64,000 nucleotides of DNA from an uncultured Sulfitobacter sp. (GTDB lineage Bacteria > Pseudomonadota > Alphaproteobacteria > Rhodobacterales > Rhodobacteraceae): NCBI GenBank assembly GCA_947492925.1, contig CANLOQ010000008.1:1-64000 (forward strand), read 5' to 3'. Made by a program: the position numbers and the translations under genes. The notes under the pieces were generated by a model. It was not told the DNA's origin, did not search any database, and saw only the letters and a program-made list of their open reading frames with translations. Below, one piece after another: positions 1-9,588 of this stretch (its first letter is position 1; the number at the start of each line of letters is the position of its first letter).

Positions 1-246
1 TGTACCGGATCGGGCTTGGACTTGTCGAACATGGCCGCCTCAGACCTTCTTCCAGGGGCTTCTGACGAGCCAACCAATCTTGTCATGTGTGACGAAGTCG
101 TCTGGCAATTTTTGACCCTCTCTATGGCCACCTGGAATGCAGTGTTAAGCGCTCTCTTGGTTGCTCTTTGGCTCTATGCTTGGATAGCAAATGGACGAGC
201 ATCGAGGCAGGAAACGGCGCGTGTTTCTGCCGTCAATGAATTGTAA
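1..246 (+). CDS. DsbB-family thiol oxidoreductase, C-terminal part (5' end outside window)
   Basis: The reading frame is open from base 1 and ends with TAA at 244-246, so only the C-terminal ~81 codons are present. The piece carries a Cys near its start, a second Cys in the context MCDEVVWQFLTLSMATWN, and then one hydrophobic membrane segment. That Cys-Asp-Glu...W..LS.A.WN pattern matches the last periplasmic loop and last membrane helix of alphaproteobacterial DsbB-like proteins, which reoxidise DsbA and pass electrons to quinone in the inner membrane. The gene ends 6 bases before the next start, so the two are probably co-transcribed. The CXXC half of the protein lies outside the window. 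An internal TTG at 16 could be read as a start, but homology suggests the true start is upstream. Confidence 0.7.
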   Translation, partial: CTGSGLDLSNMAASDLLPGASDEPTNLVMCDEVVWQFLTLSMATWNAVLSALLVALWLYAWIANGRASRQETARVSAVNEL

Positions 247-252
247 AGCGCC

Positions 253-951
253 ATGTTTCTCCATTTACGTTCACTTTTTTGGTTAGTGTTCTTCAGCGTT
301 GTACTTTGGGCTTGGTGGGTCATGTTCTCAATGGCGACCGGCCCGATGATGATGCCTTCGCAATATGTTAGCCTGTTCCTCATGTGGTCGATAATGATGG
401 CCGCGATGATGGGGCCGACCTTTGTTCCGACGATGAGAGCATATGAGGATCTTATCATTTCGGCAGACGGGTCGCGGGCGGGATCAATAGGTGTGGTGCT
501 GGGGTTTTTTGCGGTTTGGATTGGGTTTGCGGCGATAATTGCGTTTGCACAGAATACATTGGTTGACTTTGGTCTATTGAATGCGATGGGCGCTTCTGTC
601 TCTACGGCCCTGTCATCTGGACTATTGATTACCGCGGGAATCTATCAGTTCACGGCATTGAAAGGACGTTGCCTTGCGCACTGCCGTTCACCTGTAATGC
701 AATTCTTGGCCCACTGGCATCCAGGTTTCGGCGGTGGGCTGCGAATGGGCCTTCATCACGGCGTTTTCTGTGTCGCGTGTTGTTGGGGCTTGATGGTTAT
801 TGGCTTTGTCGGCGGGACCATGGACCTTTTGTGGATGGGCGGCGCAACACTCATGATGACCCTCGAAAAACTCCCCGACATCGGAAGGTGGCTTACCAAG
901 CCACTTGGCGTTGCTCTCATTTGCTGGGCTTTAATTGTCTTAGCGTTTTAG
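253..951 (+). CDS. DUF2182 multi-pass membrane protein
   Basis: The 232-residue protein has about six hydrophobic segments and the signature GLHHGVFCVACCWGLM followed by a Met-rich MDLLWMGGATLMMTLEK stretch. These are hallmarks of the DUF2182 family, described as predicted metal-binding integral membrane proteins; no reaction is established for it. The Cys-Cys pair, clustered Met residues and His-His are visible metal-ligand candidates. The gene starts 6 bases after the DsbB-like gene and is followed, after ~125 bases, by lgt. The grouping with a thiol oxidoreductase and with the metal P-type ATPase at the far end of the window fits a metal-stress cargo module, but that is inference. Confidence 0.75.
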   Translation: MFLHLRSLFWLVFFSVVLWAWWVMFSMATGPMMMPSQYVSLFLMWSIMMAAMMGPTFVPTMRAYEDLIISADGSRAGSIGVVLGFFAVWIGFAAIIAFAQNTLVDFGLLNAMGASVSTALSSGLLITAGIYQFTALKGRCLAHCRSPVMQFLAHWHPGFGGGLRMGLHHGVFCVACCWGLMVIGFVGGTMDLLWMGGATLMMTLEKLPDIGRWLTKPLGVALICWALIVLAF

Positions 952-1077
952 GGAGCGACTACGAATCCCAGTTACTAGCGCACAGAACCAAACTCACGAG
1001 TCGAAGCAAGTGAGAGATGCATCGTCCGCTTTCTATTAGCTGAAGGAGCTTCCTTCTAAAAGTCAAGGATAAGCGCT

Positions 1078-1971
1078 TTGCTAGCAGGATACATCCCTTT
1101 CCCAGAAGTTGGAACTGAACTTTTCGCAATTGAAGTTGGCGGCTTTAGGGTAGCTCTTCGATGGTATGCACTGGCGTATATTGCTGGTTTGATCATCGGT
1201 TGGCGGTTGTGCGTTGCAATGATACGGCGGCCAGCACTATGGCCTGCCCAAGCGCCGCCATTGACGACAAAGCAAGTAGAAGATCTGCTCACTTGGGTCA
1301 TTGTCGGTGTCATTTTGGGAGGCCGCTTAGGGTACGTACTGTTTTATCAACCGAGCTTCTTCATGGACAACCCCGTTGAAGTCTTCAAGGTCTGGACCGG
1401 AGGCATGTCCTTTCATGGTGGCTTTCTCGGCATTGTCCTCGCGGCCTCCGTCTTCAGCTACCGCAATGCGGTGCCAGCATTGTCCGTCGCTGATCTGCTG
1501 GCTGTCGCCGTTCCCCCGGGTCTGTTCCTCGGGCGGCTCGCAAACTTCACGAACAACGAACTTTGGGGGCGACCCACAGACGTGCCTTGGGCCGTTGTTT
1601 TTCCGGGAGAGGCGGCCCAAACATGCGAAGGTATAGTAGGCTTGTGCGCGCGCCACCCCTCTCAGTTATATGAAGCTGTCCTGGAGGGCCTGTTGTTAGG
1701 CGCTGTGCTGCTTTTTCTTGTTTACAAAAAAGACTGGTTGCGGGTCCCAGGCTGCATCACAGGCCTATTCTTGTTTGCCTACGCAAGCGGACGTCTTTTT
1801 GTCGAGCTGTTTCGGCAACCGGATGCACAATTCATGACCGCCGCTAACCCCCTAGGTTACGTGTTCCAATGGTCGTCTTTTGGAATGACAATGGGTCAGC
1901 TTCTTTCTCTGCCAATGATCATTTTCGGCTTGGGGCTTTTGATTTACACAAGCTACAGAAAAGAAACATAG
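1078..1971 (+). CDS. lgt: Prolipoprotein diacylglyceryl transferase
   Basis: Lgt transfers diacylglycerol from phosphatidylglycerol to the lipobox cysteine of prolipoproteins in the inner membrane. The 297-residue protein begins with the typical [14 protein letters not shown]...[17 protein letters not shown], has the SFHGGFLG catalytic-region motif near residue 113 and the Lgt signature [15 protein letters not shown] near residue 152, and has about seven membrane segments. Length is normal for the family. The start is TTG at 1078, chosen because AAGGA lies 8-10 bases upstream and the N-terminus then aligns with family members. A plasmid-borne lgt is a duplicate of an essential chromosomal gene; roseobacter metal-resistance modules sometimes carry lgt or lspA. 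The ~200 bases after it show no gene. Confidence 0.93.
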   Translation: MLAGYIPFPEVGTELFAIEVGGFRVALRWYALAYIAGLIIGWRLCVAMIRRPALWPAQAPPLTTKQVEDLLTWVIVGVILGGRLGYVLFYQPSFFMDNPVEVFKVWTGGMSFHGGFLGIVLAASVFSYRNAVPALSVADLLAVAVPPGLFLGRLANFTNNELWGRPTDVPWAVVFPGEAAQTCEGIVGLCARHPSQLYEAVLEGLLLGAVLLFLVYKKDWLRVPGCITGLFLFAYASGRLFVELFRQPDAQFMTAANPLGYVFQWSSFGMTMGQLLSLPMIIFGLGLLIYTSYRKET

Positions 1972-2172
1972 GCATTGGCCAAAGAAAAAGCGACATTTAA
2001 CGTAAATTGTGGAGTTCTGCGTTTAAGCATTTTTTCGTACCTAGAGTTTGGGATGGATAAAACGTCAATTGCCATCCCAATGATTTGAACGGGTACAATG
2101 AGGCAAAGGCATGATTTTGAGCTTCAATGGTTAATTTTAGAAACTACATAACATAAGACGGACTCTTGGCGT

Positions 2173-3261
2173 TCAGGTGATGACGTAAGCATTTGCTTTT
2201 ATGACAAAAATTGGCGGTGTGAACTCACGGTGAAGTGCAGTTCCTGATATGTCTTTCAATTCCAATCGGTTCTGGATTTCCATCAGCTTGGTTTCGAAGA
2301 TCTCGGCAGGCGTTCGGTAGCCAAGGCACTTGCGCGGCGTGGAATTGAGGCGGTGGCAAATCGACCTCAAATATCGATTTGTCAGCGCCGTCGGTTCGGT
2401 TGAGCGGGGCAGGTACTTCCGCAGCCTGTTGTTCGTATTCTCGACGGTGCCTTTTTGGTACGGCGCTTGTGGATCACAGAACCACGCGTCCGCACCGATC
2501 CCGGGCTTGAGATGTTTCCAGGCCGAGAACTCGGTGCCACGATCGAAGGTGATCGACTGGCGCGCGTCAGCGGGCAGGGGAGCGAGCCCCTGGATCAGCG
2601 ATTCCATGATCGGCTTGGATTGGCGATCTTCATTGCGCATCACCACGGCGTAGCGGCTGACGCGCTCGACCAGCGACGTCACGTTCACTTTTCCATGCTC
2701 CTTGCGGAACATCATCAGATCACATTCCCAGTGGCCGAACTCGGCACGCTCTGAGATGCGCTCTGGCCTGCATGACAGGCTCTGCGTGTCAAAGATGTGG
2801 GTCCGGTTGTGCCTGCGATACCCACGTGGCCTCCGGCGTCTTCGATGCTCGGGTAAGCGCCGTTAGAACTGCTCGTCACGACCGTCTTTGGAATAGGCGA
2901 AGCGATAGATCGTCTCATGGCTCACGCGGATCGGATGGCGTTCGAGTCGCATGCGTCCTGCAATCTGTTCGGGCGACCAGCCAGCCTTCAGCCGATCTTC
3001 GATAGCTTCCTTGAGTTCCGGATGCACGACCATCTTGCGATGAATGGCGCGGCGTTGCTCGTATTTGTCCTGAGCTACGACAGCGTGATAGCCGTTCAGC
3101 TCCGGCATCGCTTTGTCGGTATACCGGTTCCGCTTGAGGACACGCGCCATCTCTCTGACGGGCACTTTCGCATGCCACCAGTTCTCGAATTTGCGGCGTT
3201 CTTGCAGTGATAGTTGCGTGTAAACGGCTCCCATGCCATGATCTCCTATTAGATAACTCAT
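2173..3261 (-). pseudogene. IS30-family transposase, interrupted by one in-frame stop
   Basis: Reading leftward from ATG 3261, one continuous frame runs to 2173 except for a single TAA at 2863-2865 (codon 133). After the stop the same frame gives a normal IS30 middle (RRLPEHRRRRRPRGYRRHN, FGHWECDL) and the DDE catalytic domain (TFDRGTEF, GTVENTNNRLRKYLPR, LGYRTPAEIF). So this is a nonsense mutation, not a frameshift. The N-terminus also looks short: EMARVLKRNRYTD goes straight past the place where the family usually has the HTH recognition segment (RSTI.REIKR), suggesting an ~11-residue deletion between two KRxR codon runs. The reading frame also continues past the left inverted repeat by about 18 codons, so the original stop may be lost. 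A more likely original start is the Met of MGAVYTQLSLQERR. Confidence 0.85.
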
Positions 3262-3291
3262 TGTTTTCTAATAGGAGTCGCACTTCAGGGT
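2227..3291. mobile_element. IS30-family insertion sequence, inactivated
   Basis: A transposase pseudogene is bounded by an imperfect terminal inverted repeat, 2227-2244 and 3274-3291. The two ends share 13 of 18 positions, including an uninterrupted TGAAGTGC core. No certain target duplication could be read. The element lies 70 bases downstream of the defence operon's last gene. A separate perfect 11-bp inverted repeat (CTCCTATTAGA, 3243-3253 and 3267-3277) flanks the ATG at 3261 near the right end. The exact outer ends are approximate. Confidence 0.7.
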
Positions 3292-3363
3292 AGCGCGCTC
3301 CCGGCTACACCTTGAAATCGCGTAAGGTTTATTATGTTAAATATGACAGCAACACTGACGTAT

Positions 3364-4629
3364 TTAGGATTGTTTGCCACGCGCTTTTGGCTGGATGCTT
3401 TGGTCCGAAGGACAGAATTTGTAATGGTGCAATTCACGATTTTTGATCAACTCAACAGCACGGCTAACGTGTTCGGGCAGCACATAGAACCACTCTCTAG
3501 GATGTACTGTTTTTCCAAACCTGTCAGTGATAGCGAGACCCTGCGGGCGCGCTGCGTCAAAGAAGCGGTGCAGAAGGTCTTCGACTTTCATTCGTTCGAG
3601 ATTGTGGAGCTCGTATGTGGCCACAATCTCGACGGGCGCTAGCAAGAACGTCGGATCGTTGCGCGCGTCGGCGACGCGGCGGCGGACATCTTGGCTGGTA
3701 ACACCAACCTTGTGGAGGATGTTGCGCACTTCGGCGATTTCAGGATCCTTTGACAAAGATCGGGCCACATAGACCGTTCCGGTGACGGTCATGGCATCTG
3801 CTTCCCAATCCGGATCGAGGCGTCCAAATCCGGGTCTTTCGATGATCCGGGCGGTTTTGTCTGCAGCAAGAGCCTTTCGGAAGGACGATGCAAGAGGGTC
3901 GTTCTCCATACCGTTGGAGAACACGATCCGCAGACGGTGATCAGGTTTTCCGCTTCGCCGTGATAGTTCCGTTTTTTCGGCGACGTAGATCAACAGCCCG
4001 CGATGGATGAAGTAGTCGCCCTCGTGCACGGCAATCTCAACATTGTTCTGAACAGGCTGAACCAAGCGGTCGCCGGCGTCCAGCTTGGCTTGCATGTCCT
4101 CAAAGCCGTCAGAAAAGGTCTCGAAGTCCTTGCATGGATACATGTCGGCGCGGTGAGCAGGCTGCTCGCGTTCAGCCGCAGGGGTGACGTTTCGAATGGC
4201 GACAACGGCTTCATGCACCGGGTCGTCATCCTCATCGAAGATGTCGTCAAGACTTTCGGGAATGTCATCCGCTCCGGGATCGTCGCGCCAGTCTGGTTCT
4301 GGCGGCGGCGCGAGCACAACGGCTTTGGGCTCATTGGCTACCGGATGGCCATGGCCCAATAATCGGTTGCGGTCTGACTCCATCATCGCGGCGCTTGGGC
4401 TGGTGCGGACCTGCCGCCAGATCGTGCCCAGCTTCATCTCTTCCAGGTCGAGACTATTGTCGTCAGGAACCCGCCCATGCGTCTCAAAGAACGCGTTCAC
4501 CTGCGCTACGATCTCGGCGTTCCTGGCATCGGGCGTGCTGGCGCTGCCGCGAGCCCGCTCTTTGATCTCAAGCAGACCGAACTCGTCCGGTTCATCAAAG
4601 ATTTCGTCAAGGGAGCGGTAGCGCGGCAT
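3364..4629 (-). CDS. GIY-YIG (T5orf172-type) nuclease family protein
   Basis: A 421-residue protein, starting MPRYRSLDEIFDEP. The start is ATG 4629, one base after the helicase stop at 4631-4633, which argues for translational coupling and against the longer overlapping frame that opens at 4788. The N-terminal ~100 residues are helical and polar, followed by an acidic linker. Residues ~283-375 carry a GIY-YIG-like core: TVYVAR for the first motif, LHKVGVT for the second, an RRRVADA arginine helix, then a Glu in KVEDLLHRFF. This is the arrangement of the T5orf172/Mug113 branch of GIY-YIG endonucleases. It is the last gene of a leftward cluster with a DEAH-type helicase and a DNA methyltransferase, so the likely role is the cleavage subunit of a restriction-like system. 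Confidence 0.8.
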   Translation of the reverse strand: MPRYRSLDEIFDEPDEFGLLEIKERARGSASTPDARNAEIVAQVNAFFETHGRVPDDNSLDLEEMKLGTIWRQVRTSPSAAMMESDRNRLLGHGHPVANEPKAVVLAPPPEPDWRDDPGADDIPESLDDIFDEDDDPVHEAVVAIRNVTPAAEREQPAHRADMYPCKDFETFSDGFEDMQAKLDAGDRLVQPVQNNVEIAVHEGDYFIHRGLLIYVAEKTELSRRSGKPDHRLRIVFSNGMENDPLASSFRKALAADKTARIIERPGFGRLDPDWEADAMTVTGTVYVARSLSKDPEIAEVRNILHKVGVTSQDVRRRVADARNDPTFLLAPVEIVATYELHNLERMKVEDLLHRFFDAARPQGLAITDRFGKTVHPREWFYVLPEHVSRAVELIKNRELHHYKFCPSDQSIQPKARGKQS

Positions 4630-4630
4630 G

Positions 4631-6697
4631 TCAGGCGCCCGCCTGTGCTGCCCGCTGACGTTCGGCTTTCTTCGTTTTGATGTAGGCATGCGCCTCGGCC
4701 AAACGCTTTTCCAGCGGGTCAGCGGCATGCGGGTTCGGCTCGCGGCCCTCCTGGGAACGGAAGCGTTTGATGCGAGGCCACAATACAAGCGCCTCTTTCT
4801 CAGTCATCTGGATCCGTTGTGAGATCATAGCCTCCTGGATCGTTTTCAGCAAAGGCGTGTCAAAAGCGCGGGAGGCAACGTCGAAGCCCTCTTTGAACGG
4901 GTTCACGCTGTCGATAAGGTCGATGTCCAATTCCCGTACATTTACAAAGCGCTTCACCATGTTCATCAACGACAGGTTCTCGCCCGGCGCCTCATCTTCC
5001 GTTTTGCCCTCCCATTCCGCGCCGTCCTCAGCCATGCCCATGGCTTCGCGCTTGGCCATCCCTATGAGGTTCATGCGCGCGGCCAGGTCCTGGCGCACCG
5101 CTTCGGTTTCGTCATCTGTCAGGGTCTCATAGGTCTTCTCAATGATGTCTGTCAGCACCATCTGCGTCGCCACTTCCGGTGCCACATCATCGGCGACCAC
5201 GCGCCGATCCATGGCTTGACAGGCTTTGGCGACAAGCTCTTGCATATCATTCTCGACGATGGTCCGGGCCCGAGCGGTGGGCGGCTCCATCAGGCCCTTG
5301 ATCCCGATATGCACTTTGCCGTCAGCGGTGGTCTCGACGGGCGCGCGGATGTCGCCATCCTCTCGGCGATAGAACTTGAAGTTCGGCGCCAGCACTTGCT
5401 CCATCAGCATCGCGCCTGAAATCGCCTTGAGCATATCGTTCACGGCATCGGCCACAACAGTGGTCTCAACGCCGGGTTCGGCCACGAGGTTGGTGAATTG
5501 CGCATGGGGTTTGCCGGGCGCATCGCGGGTGGCGCGGCCGATGATCTGCACGATCTCGGTCAGGGAGTTGCGGTATCCGATGGTCAGCGCGTGTTCGCAC
5601 CACGGCCAGTCAAACCCCTCCTTGGCCATGCCAAGCGCGATGATGATGTCCACCTTCGCGCGGTCCGCGTCATCGTCCCGCTTGCCATCCGGCCCCTTCG
5701 TCTCTGCCTGCAGCGCCGCCTTGATACCGTCACGCCCGTCGCCGTCATCCACCAGATCGGCCACTTTCAGAACCCGCCCGTCAGGGCGCCGCACCAGATC
5801 AAAGCCCGTGTCCGGTTCGCGGCCAACATGCTCACCCAGGGCACCCATGATCAGGCCCACCTCGTCGTGCTTTTCGCCAAAGGCCTCGGCAGAGCCGCGA
5901 TGGGGGATGTGCACGATGGTCTTGAGGTCGCTGTCCAGCACATCCGGGATCGCCGAGATATAGCGGCCCCTGTAAAACGAATACGAAATCCCCAACGATT
6001 TCAGATGCGCGTAACCCTCAAGCTGTTCGTAATAGCTGTAGGTGATAGACTTGAACTTCGCCTCATCCTCGGCCCGCAGCACCGGCACGGCATCGCCACG
6101 GAAATACGAGCCCGTCATCGCCATCATATGCGCCCGTTCACGGGACAAAAGCCGGCGCAGAATCTCGCCCAGCCGGTTGTCATCGCTGGCGGCTACGTGA
6201 TGGAACTCGTCCACGGCAATCAGGCAATCGTCAAATGCTTCCACGCCGCGCGCTTTCTCAATGGCATCAAAAGCAAACCGGAAGGTGGCGTGGGTGCAGA
6301 CGATGACACGTGCATCCGAGTCCATGAAGGCCTCAAAAGCTTTGACCTTTTGCGTGGTGGCCATCCCCTCCTCGCCCGACAGGCACAGGTTCCAGCGGTC
6401 CTCCACCTCCCAATCGGCCCAGAAGCCGTGGGACGTCAGATCGGTGGAACGGAAGGAGCCGCCGATGGAAGTTTCGGGCACGGCCACGATCACCTTCTTG
6501 AAGCCCTGATTTTCCAGCTTGTCGAGGGCGAGGAACATCAGCGCGCGGGACTTACCGGCGGCGGGCGGCGCTTTGAGCAGGAGGAACTGCGCGGCGCGGG
6601 CGGCATAGACGCGCGCCTGCATCTCGCGCATGCCCATGGCGTTAGATCCGCCTCCGCCAGAGCCGCCGTAGGTCATCTGCACCAGTTGCGTGGTCAT
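4631..6697 (-). CDS. DEAD/DEAH-type superfamily 2 helicase (type III Res-like)
   Basis: An SF2 helicase/translocase of about 688 residues. Motif I is the variant KAPPAAGKS (near residue 45), motif II is VDEFHH, motif III is AMTGS and motif VI is QIIGRATRD. The set resembles the restriction-type helicases (Res/ResIII). The start is ATG 6697: it overlaps the methyltransferase stop as ATGA and has GGAGG about 10 bases upstream. An ATG three codons earlier (6706) lacks good spacing. Its stop is one base from the nuclease start. The C-terminal ~250 residues carry no motif I recognise and may contact the neighbouring subunits. Likely role: ATP-driven translocation on unmodified or invading DNA for the GIY-YIG nuclease. 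Confidence 0.85.
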   Translation of the reverse strand: MTTQLVQMTYGGSGGGGSNAMGMREMQARVYAARAAQFLLLKAPPAAGKSRALMFLALDKLENQGFKKVIVAVPETSIGGSFRSTDLTSHGFWADWEVEDRWNLCLSGEEGMATTQKVKAFEAFMDSDARVIVCTHATFRFAFDAIEKARGVEAFDDCLIAVDEFHHVAASDDNRLGEILRRLLSRERAHMMAMTGSYFRGDAVPVLRAEDEAKFKSITYSYYEQLEGYAHLKSLGISYSFYRGRYISAIPDVLDSDLKTIVHIPHRGSAEAFGEKHDEVGLIMGALGEHVGREPDTGFDLVRRPDGRVLKVADLVDDGDGRDGIKAALQAETKGPDGKRDDDADRAKVDIIIALGMAKEGFDWPWCEHALTIGYRNSLTEIVQIIGRATRDAPGKPHAQFTNLVAEPGVETTVVADAVNDMLKAISGAMLMEQVLAPNFKFYRREDGDIRAPVETTADGKVHIGIKGLMEPPTARARTIVENDMQELVAKACQAMDRRVVADDVAPEVATQMVLTDIIEKTYETLTDDETEAVRQDLAARMNLIGMAKREAMGMAEDGAEWEGKTEDEAPGENLSLMNMVKRFVNVRELDIDLIDSVNPFKEGFDVASRAFDTPLLKTIQEAMISQRIQMTEKEALVLWPRIKRFRSQEGREPNPHAADPLEKRLAEAHAYIKTKKAERQRAAQAGA

Positions 6698-9390
6698 GGC
6701 TCGCATTCCTCCGCTTTCAGTTTCTCTATCCGAGCGGCGTAGAGTTTGAAGAGGCGCTCCAGCCGTTCGGTGTCGTTGCGGAAGGGGCGGCCGATATACA
6801 TCTCTTCCAGCAGGTCATCATTGGCCTTGTGCACCGCGCGCAGGTCGTCGGGCATCTTGTCTGGGTCATAAAGCTGCGCGATGGTTTTGGGGTGGTGCAT
6901 GTAGCGGGTGCGCAGGATCTCGCGGGCGGAGGCGTTGAGCACGGCCAGTTGATCCTCGGTAAAACGCGGGACGGGGAAGGTGTTCCAGCCCAAAGTATTG
7001 GAGTATCGAAAATCCGATTTCAGCTTGCCGCAGACCGTTCCGATCCAGACCAGATGCAACCGCGAGGCAATCAGCGCGAGACACCATTCGGGGGCGTCCA
7101 GCAGAACGTGATTATTGTCAGAAGAAACAAAATTGTTCCCAACTCTCTCCACTGGAAGATAGGGGCGGTTTTCCGAACTTGTCCGTGGAACAAGTATGGC
7201 ATGGCTGTCGGGCGCCGAATGCTCGCGGAACTGATGAGGCCGTTTTGCCAATCTCTGTGTACCCGCGTCCTTGCTTGCTCGGCGTTCATTCCGAACAGCT
7301 TCTATTCGTTTGGCGATTTCTGCGATTTCATTGGCTTCGCCAATTTGGTCGTCTGCGATCCACAGACAAAAGCGATCTTTGGAGTGAATTACCTCTTGTG
7401 AGCCACCAAATTTCCGCACGAATTTTTCCGCTTGCGGGGCTTCTTCGATAAGTTGGTCTTTTTCTTCTGGAGAAAGAATCAGATGGCCAAAATCGTATGG
7501 AAAATTCCCCGGGGACATTCGTGGCAGGTCAAATAAGTTCGTTCGGGCGGCGGACACAAACACCGCTTTGCCCGGGACCAAGTAAGGGTTGATGTGATCG
7601 AGTTCGGTTTCCATGCCGCGGTCAAACAGCCGAACTAAACCCTGTCCGTTGTTTCTCAAACCTACGATGACAACTTCTACGGCAGCATTGGCAGCCGCGT
7701 TATTGCGCCATTTAAAGGACCGATGGGCAAAATAGATTTGAACGCCGCCGCTTAAGATTTCACTCCACAAAGGCTCAACAGATGCGCCTTGAACAACGGA
7801 ACTTGTTGCCAACAGGGCAGATTTTGCGCGGTAGGCTCTTACATAGTCCGCCCCCTTCACCAGCCATGCAGCAACGAAATCAAGGCGCCCAAAGGAAGAG
7901 ATCCGGTCTTTCATGACCCAGTCCAGATCGGCTTTTTGTTCTTTGGTGCGATATGTCGTCCCGACAAACGGGGGATTGCCCGCGATGAACACCTCCTCGC
8001 CCTCGCCGGGCGGGGGGCAGACGGTCTCCCAATCCAGCCTCAGTGCGTTGTCGCAGACGATGTTGCCGCCATCGCGCAGGGGCAGTGCAGCGGCGCTCTG
8101 CCCAAAGACATCCGCGAACCGAGCATTGGCCTGATATTCAGCGATGAATAGCGCAAGCTTGGCGGTCTCGGCGGCGAAATCCGTGATCTCGATCCCGTAG
8201 AAATGATCCAGTCGTACGCCCGACACCATTGCCGCCATCAGCGACCCCTGCCCCGCGTCCCGCCCGTCTGCCATCCGCTCCAGCACTGCAATCTCGCGAC
8301 GCCGCAACTCGCGGTAGGCCACCACCAGAAAATTGCCAGACCCGCAGGCCGGGTCAAACACCCGGATGCCTGCGATCCGGTCCAGTACCTTTTGCAGCGC
8401 GCGTGCGCTTTGCGCCTTGTCGATCTGCGCATCCAGATCATCGAGGAAAAGCGGCCCCAGCACCTTCAGGATGTTCGGCACGGAGGTGTAGTGCATCCCC
8501 AGCTCGGACCGTTTCTCCGGGTCCGCGACGGACTGGATCATGGAGCCAAAGATGTCTGGGTTGATCTCGCGCCAGTCGAGCCCGGCGGCGTCCTTGAGGT
8601 AGCGGTAGGCGCCCCGGTAAAAGCGCGGCACCTCCAGCGTATCGGCAAAGAGCCCGCCGTTTACGTAAGGCAGCTCCCCGGTCCAATCCGGCAGGTCGCC
8701 GCGCGCGTCCTTCTGTCGGTTCATTGCAGTGAAGGCTTGGGTCAGGCAGAGCTGAGCCTCTTCCCCGTTGTCGCCAGCATGGGTGAAGATCAGGCGCGAG
8801 AAGAGGTTGTCGTCAAAGATGCCAACATCCTCGGCGAACATGCAAAACACGAGCCGCGTCATCAGCAGGTTCAGGTCGTGCCGCCGTTCCGGGGTCTGCC
8901 AGCTTGGGTTGTCCTTGAGCAGCGCATCGTAGAGCTTGGCCAGCTGCCCGGTGGCTTTGATGTCCACGGGGTTTTCATCGGCGGCTTTGTAGCGCTGCAT
9001 GCCCGCGGCGGGCAGGAAGAAGCCGAAATGGCGGTGCAGCTCTGTGCGTTTGATGTGCAACCTCTCGCCAGTGGCGGTGTTTTCGGCTGAGAGTTCCTCA
9101 CCATCCGTCGCGAGCAAGATAGGCGGTTTGTGCGTAGCGGTCTTCTTGTCTGACCGGATCATGGCAAGGCCCGCGTCAACGCCGCCAGGATCGGTGACGA
9201 TGGCATAGAACTTGCGGTTCATGAGGACCCCGCCAGGCACCTTCGATTTGTTAATCGTGCCACTACGGAGCTTTGAAACCGTGGCTTGGGGACTCCCCAT
9301 GGCGGCGGCGAACACAAACGGGAACTCTCCGCCGTCAAACGGGCAGTTTGCGATTTCCTCTAAAGCGTCTGCAATTTCTGTCGGGTTCAT
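6694..9390 (-). CDS. Class I SAM-dependent DNA adenine methyltransferase (MmeI/PglX-like)
   Basis: A large (about 898 residues) DNA methyltransferase. Visible motifs are FDPACGSGNFLV (AdoMet-binding motif I, near residue 346) and GNPPFVG (catalytic motif IV, near residue 472). Their order and the NPPF tetrapeptide indicate an N6-adenine (gamma-type) enzyme. The long N-terminal helical region and C-terminal target-recognition region resemble MmeI-like/BREX PglX-like enzymes. No PD-(D/E)XK endonuclease motif is evident in the N-terminal part, so it probably modifies only, with cleavage delegated to the GIY-YIG partner. The start is ATG 9390 (a TTG precedes it). The stop overlaps the helicase start as ATGA. 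The ~200 bases upstream contain no gene and may hold a promoter. Confidence 0.88.
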   Translation of the reverse strand: MNPTEIADALEEIANCPFDGGEFPFVFAAAMGSPQATVSKLRSGTINKSKVPGGVLMNRKFYAIVTDPGGVDAGLAMIRSDKKTATHKPPILLATDGEELSAENTATGERLHIKRTELHRHFGFFLPAAGMQRYKAADENPVDIKATGQLAKLYDALLKDNPSWQTPERRHDLNLLMTRLVFCMFAEDVGIFDDNLFSRLIFTHAGDNGEEAQLCLTQAFTAMNRQKDARGDLPDWTGELPYVNGGLFADTLEVPRFYRGAYRYLKDAAGLDWREINPDIFGSMIQSVADPEKRSELGMHYTSVPNILKVLGPLFLDDLDAQIDKAQSARALQKVLDRIAGIRVFDPACGSGNFLVVAYRELRRREIAVLERMADGRDAGQGSLMAAMVSGVRLDHFYGIEITDFAAETAKLALFIAEYQANARFADVFGQSAAALPLRDGGNIVCDNALRLDWETVCPPPGEGEEVFIAGNPPFVGTTYRTKEQKADLDWVMKDRISSFGRLDFVAAWLVKGADYVRAYRAKSALLATSSVVQGASVEPLWSEILSGGVQIYFAHRSFKWRNNAAANAAVEVVIVGLRNNGQGLVRLFDRGMETELDHINPYLVPGKAVFVSAARTNLFDLPRMSPGNFPYDFGHLILSPEEKDQLIEEAPQAEKFVRKFGGSQEVIHSKDRFCLWIADDQIGEANEIAEIAKRIEAVRNERRASKDAGTQRLAKRPHQFREHSAPDSHAILVPRTSSENRPYLPVERVGNNFVSSDNNHVLLDAPEWCLALIASRLHLVWIGTVCGKLKSDFRYSNTLGWNTFPVPRFTEDQLAVLNASAREILRTRYMHHPKTIAQLYDPDKMPDDLRAVHKANDDLLEEMYIGRPFRNDTERLERLFKLYAARIEKLKAEECEP

Positions 9391-9588
9391 CAAAAGGCCA
9401 AAAGTAAGTTTCTGCTTTTCCTAAACGAATCCCCGCATTCTGGCGATATGTAACCGCATTGAGCGTTCAAACCAGAACAAGGACATTTGTGGCATGTAAC
9501 AATTGGATTCACGTAGCCGAACGTCACTGCAAGGAATTGTCGGAGCTGACTGAAAGTGTAAGAATTCCATGTAGTCTATACGAACAGG

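Noticed and set aside
2715-2918. A separate small gene or frameshift inside the IS30 transposase
   Set aside because: The correct frame continues through this stretch with good IS30 sequence; only one stop codon interrupts it, so the other frame is a shadow.
4630-4788. A longer N-terminus for the GIY-YIG gene (start at 4788)
   Set aside because: It lies entirely inside the helicase gene; ATG 4629 directly after the helicase stop is the better start.
5498-6742. A 414-residue rightward frame opposite the helicase gene
   Set aside because: His/Arg-rich antisense shadow of the helicase, whose own motifs are unambiguous.
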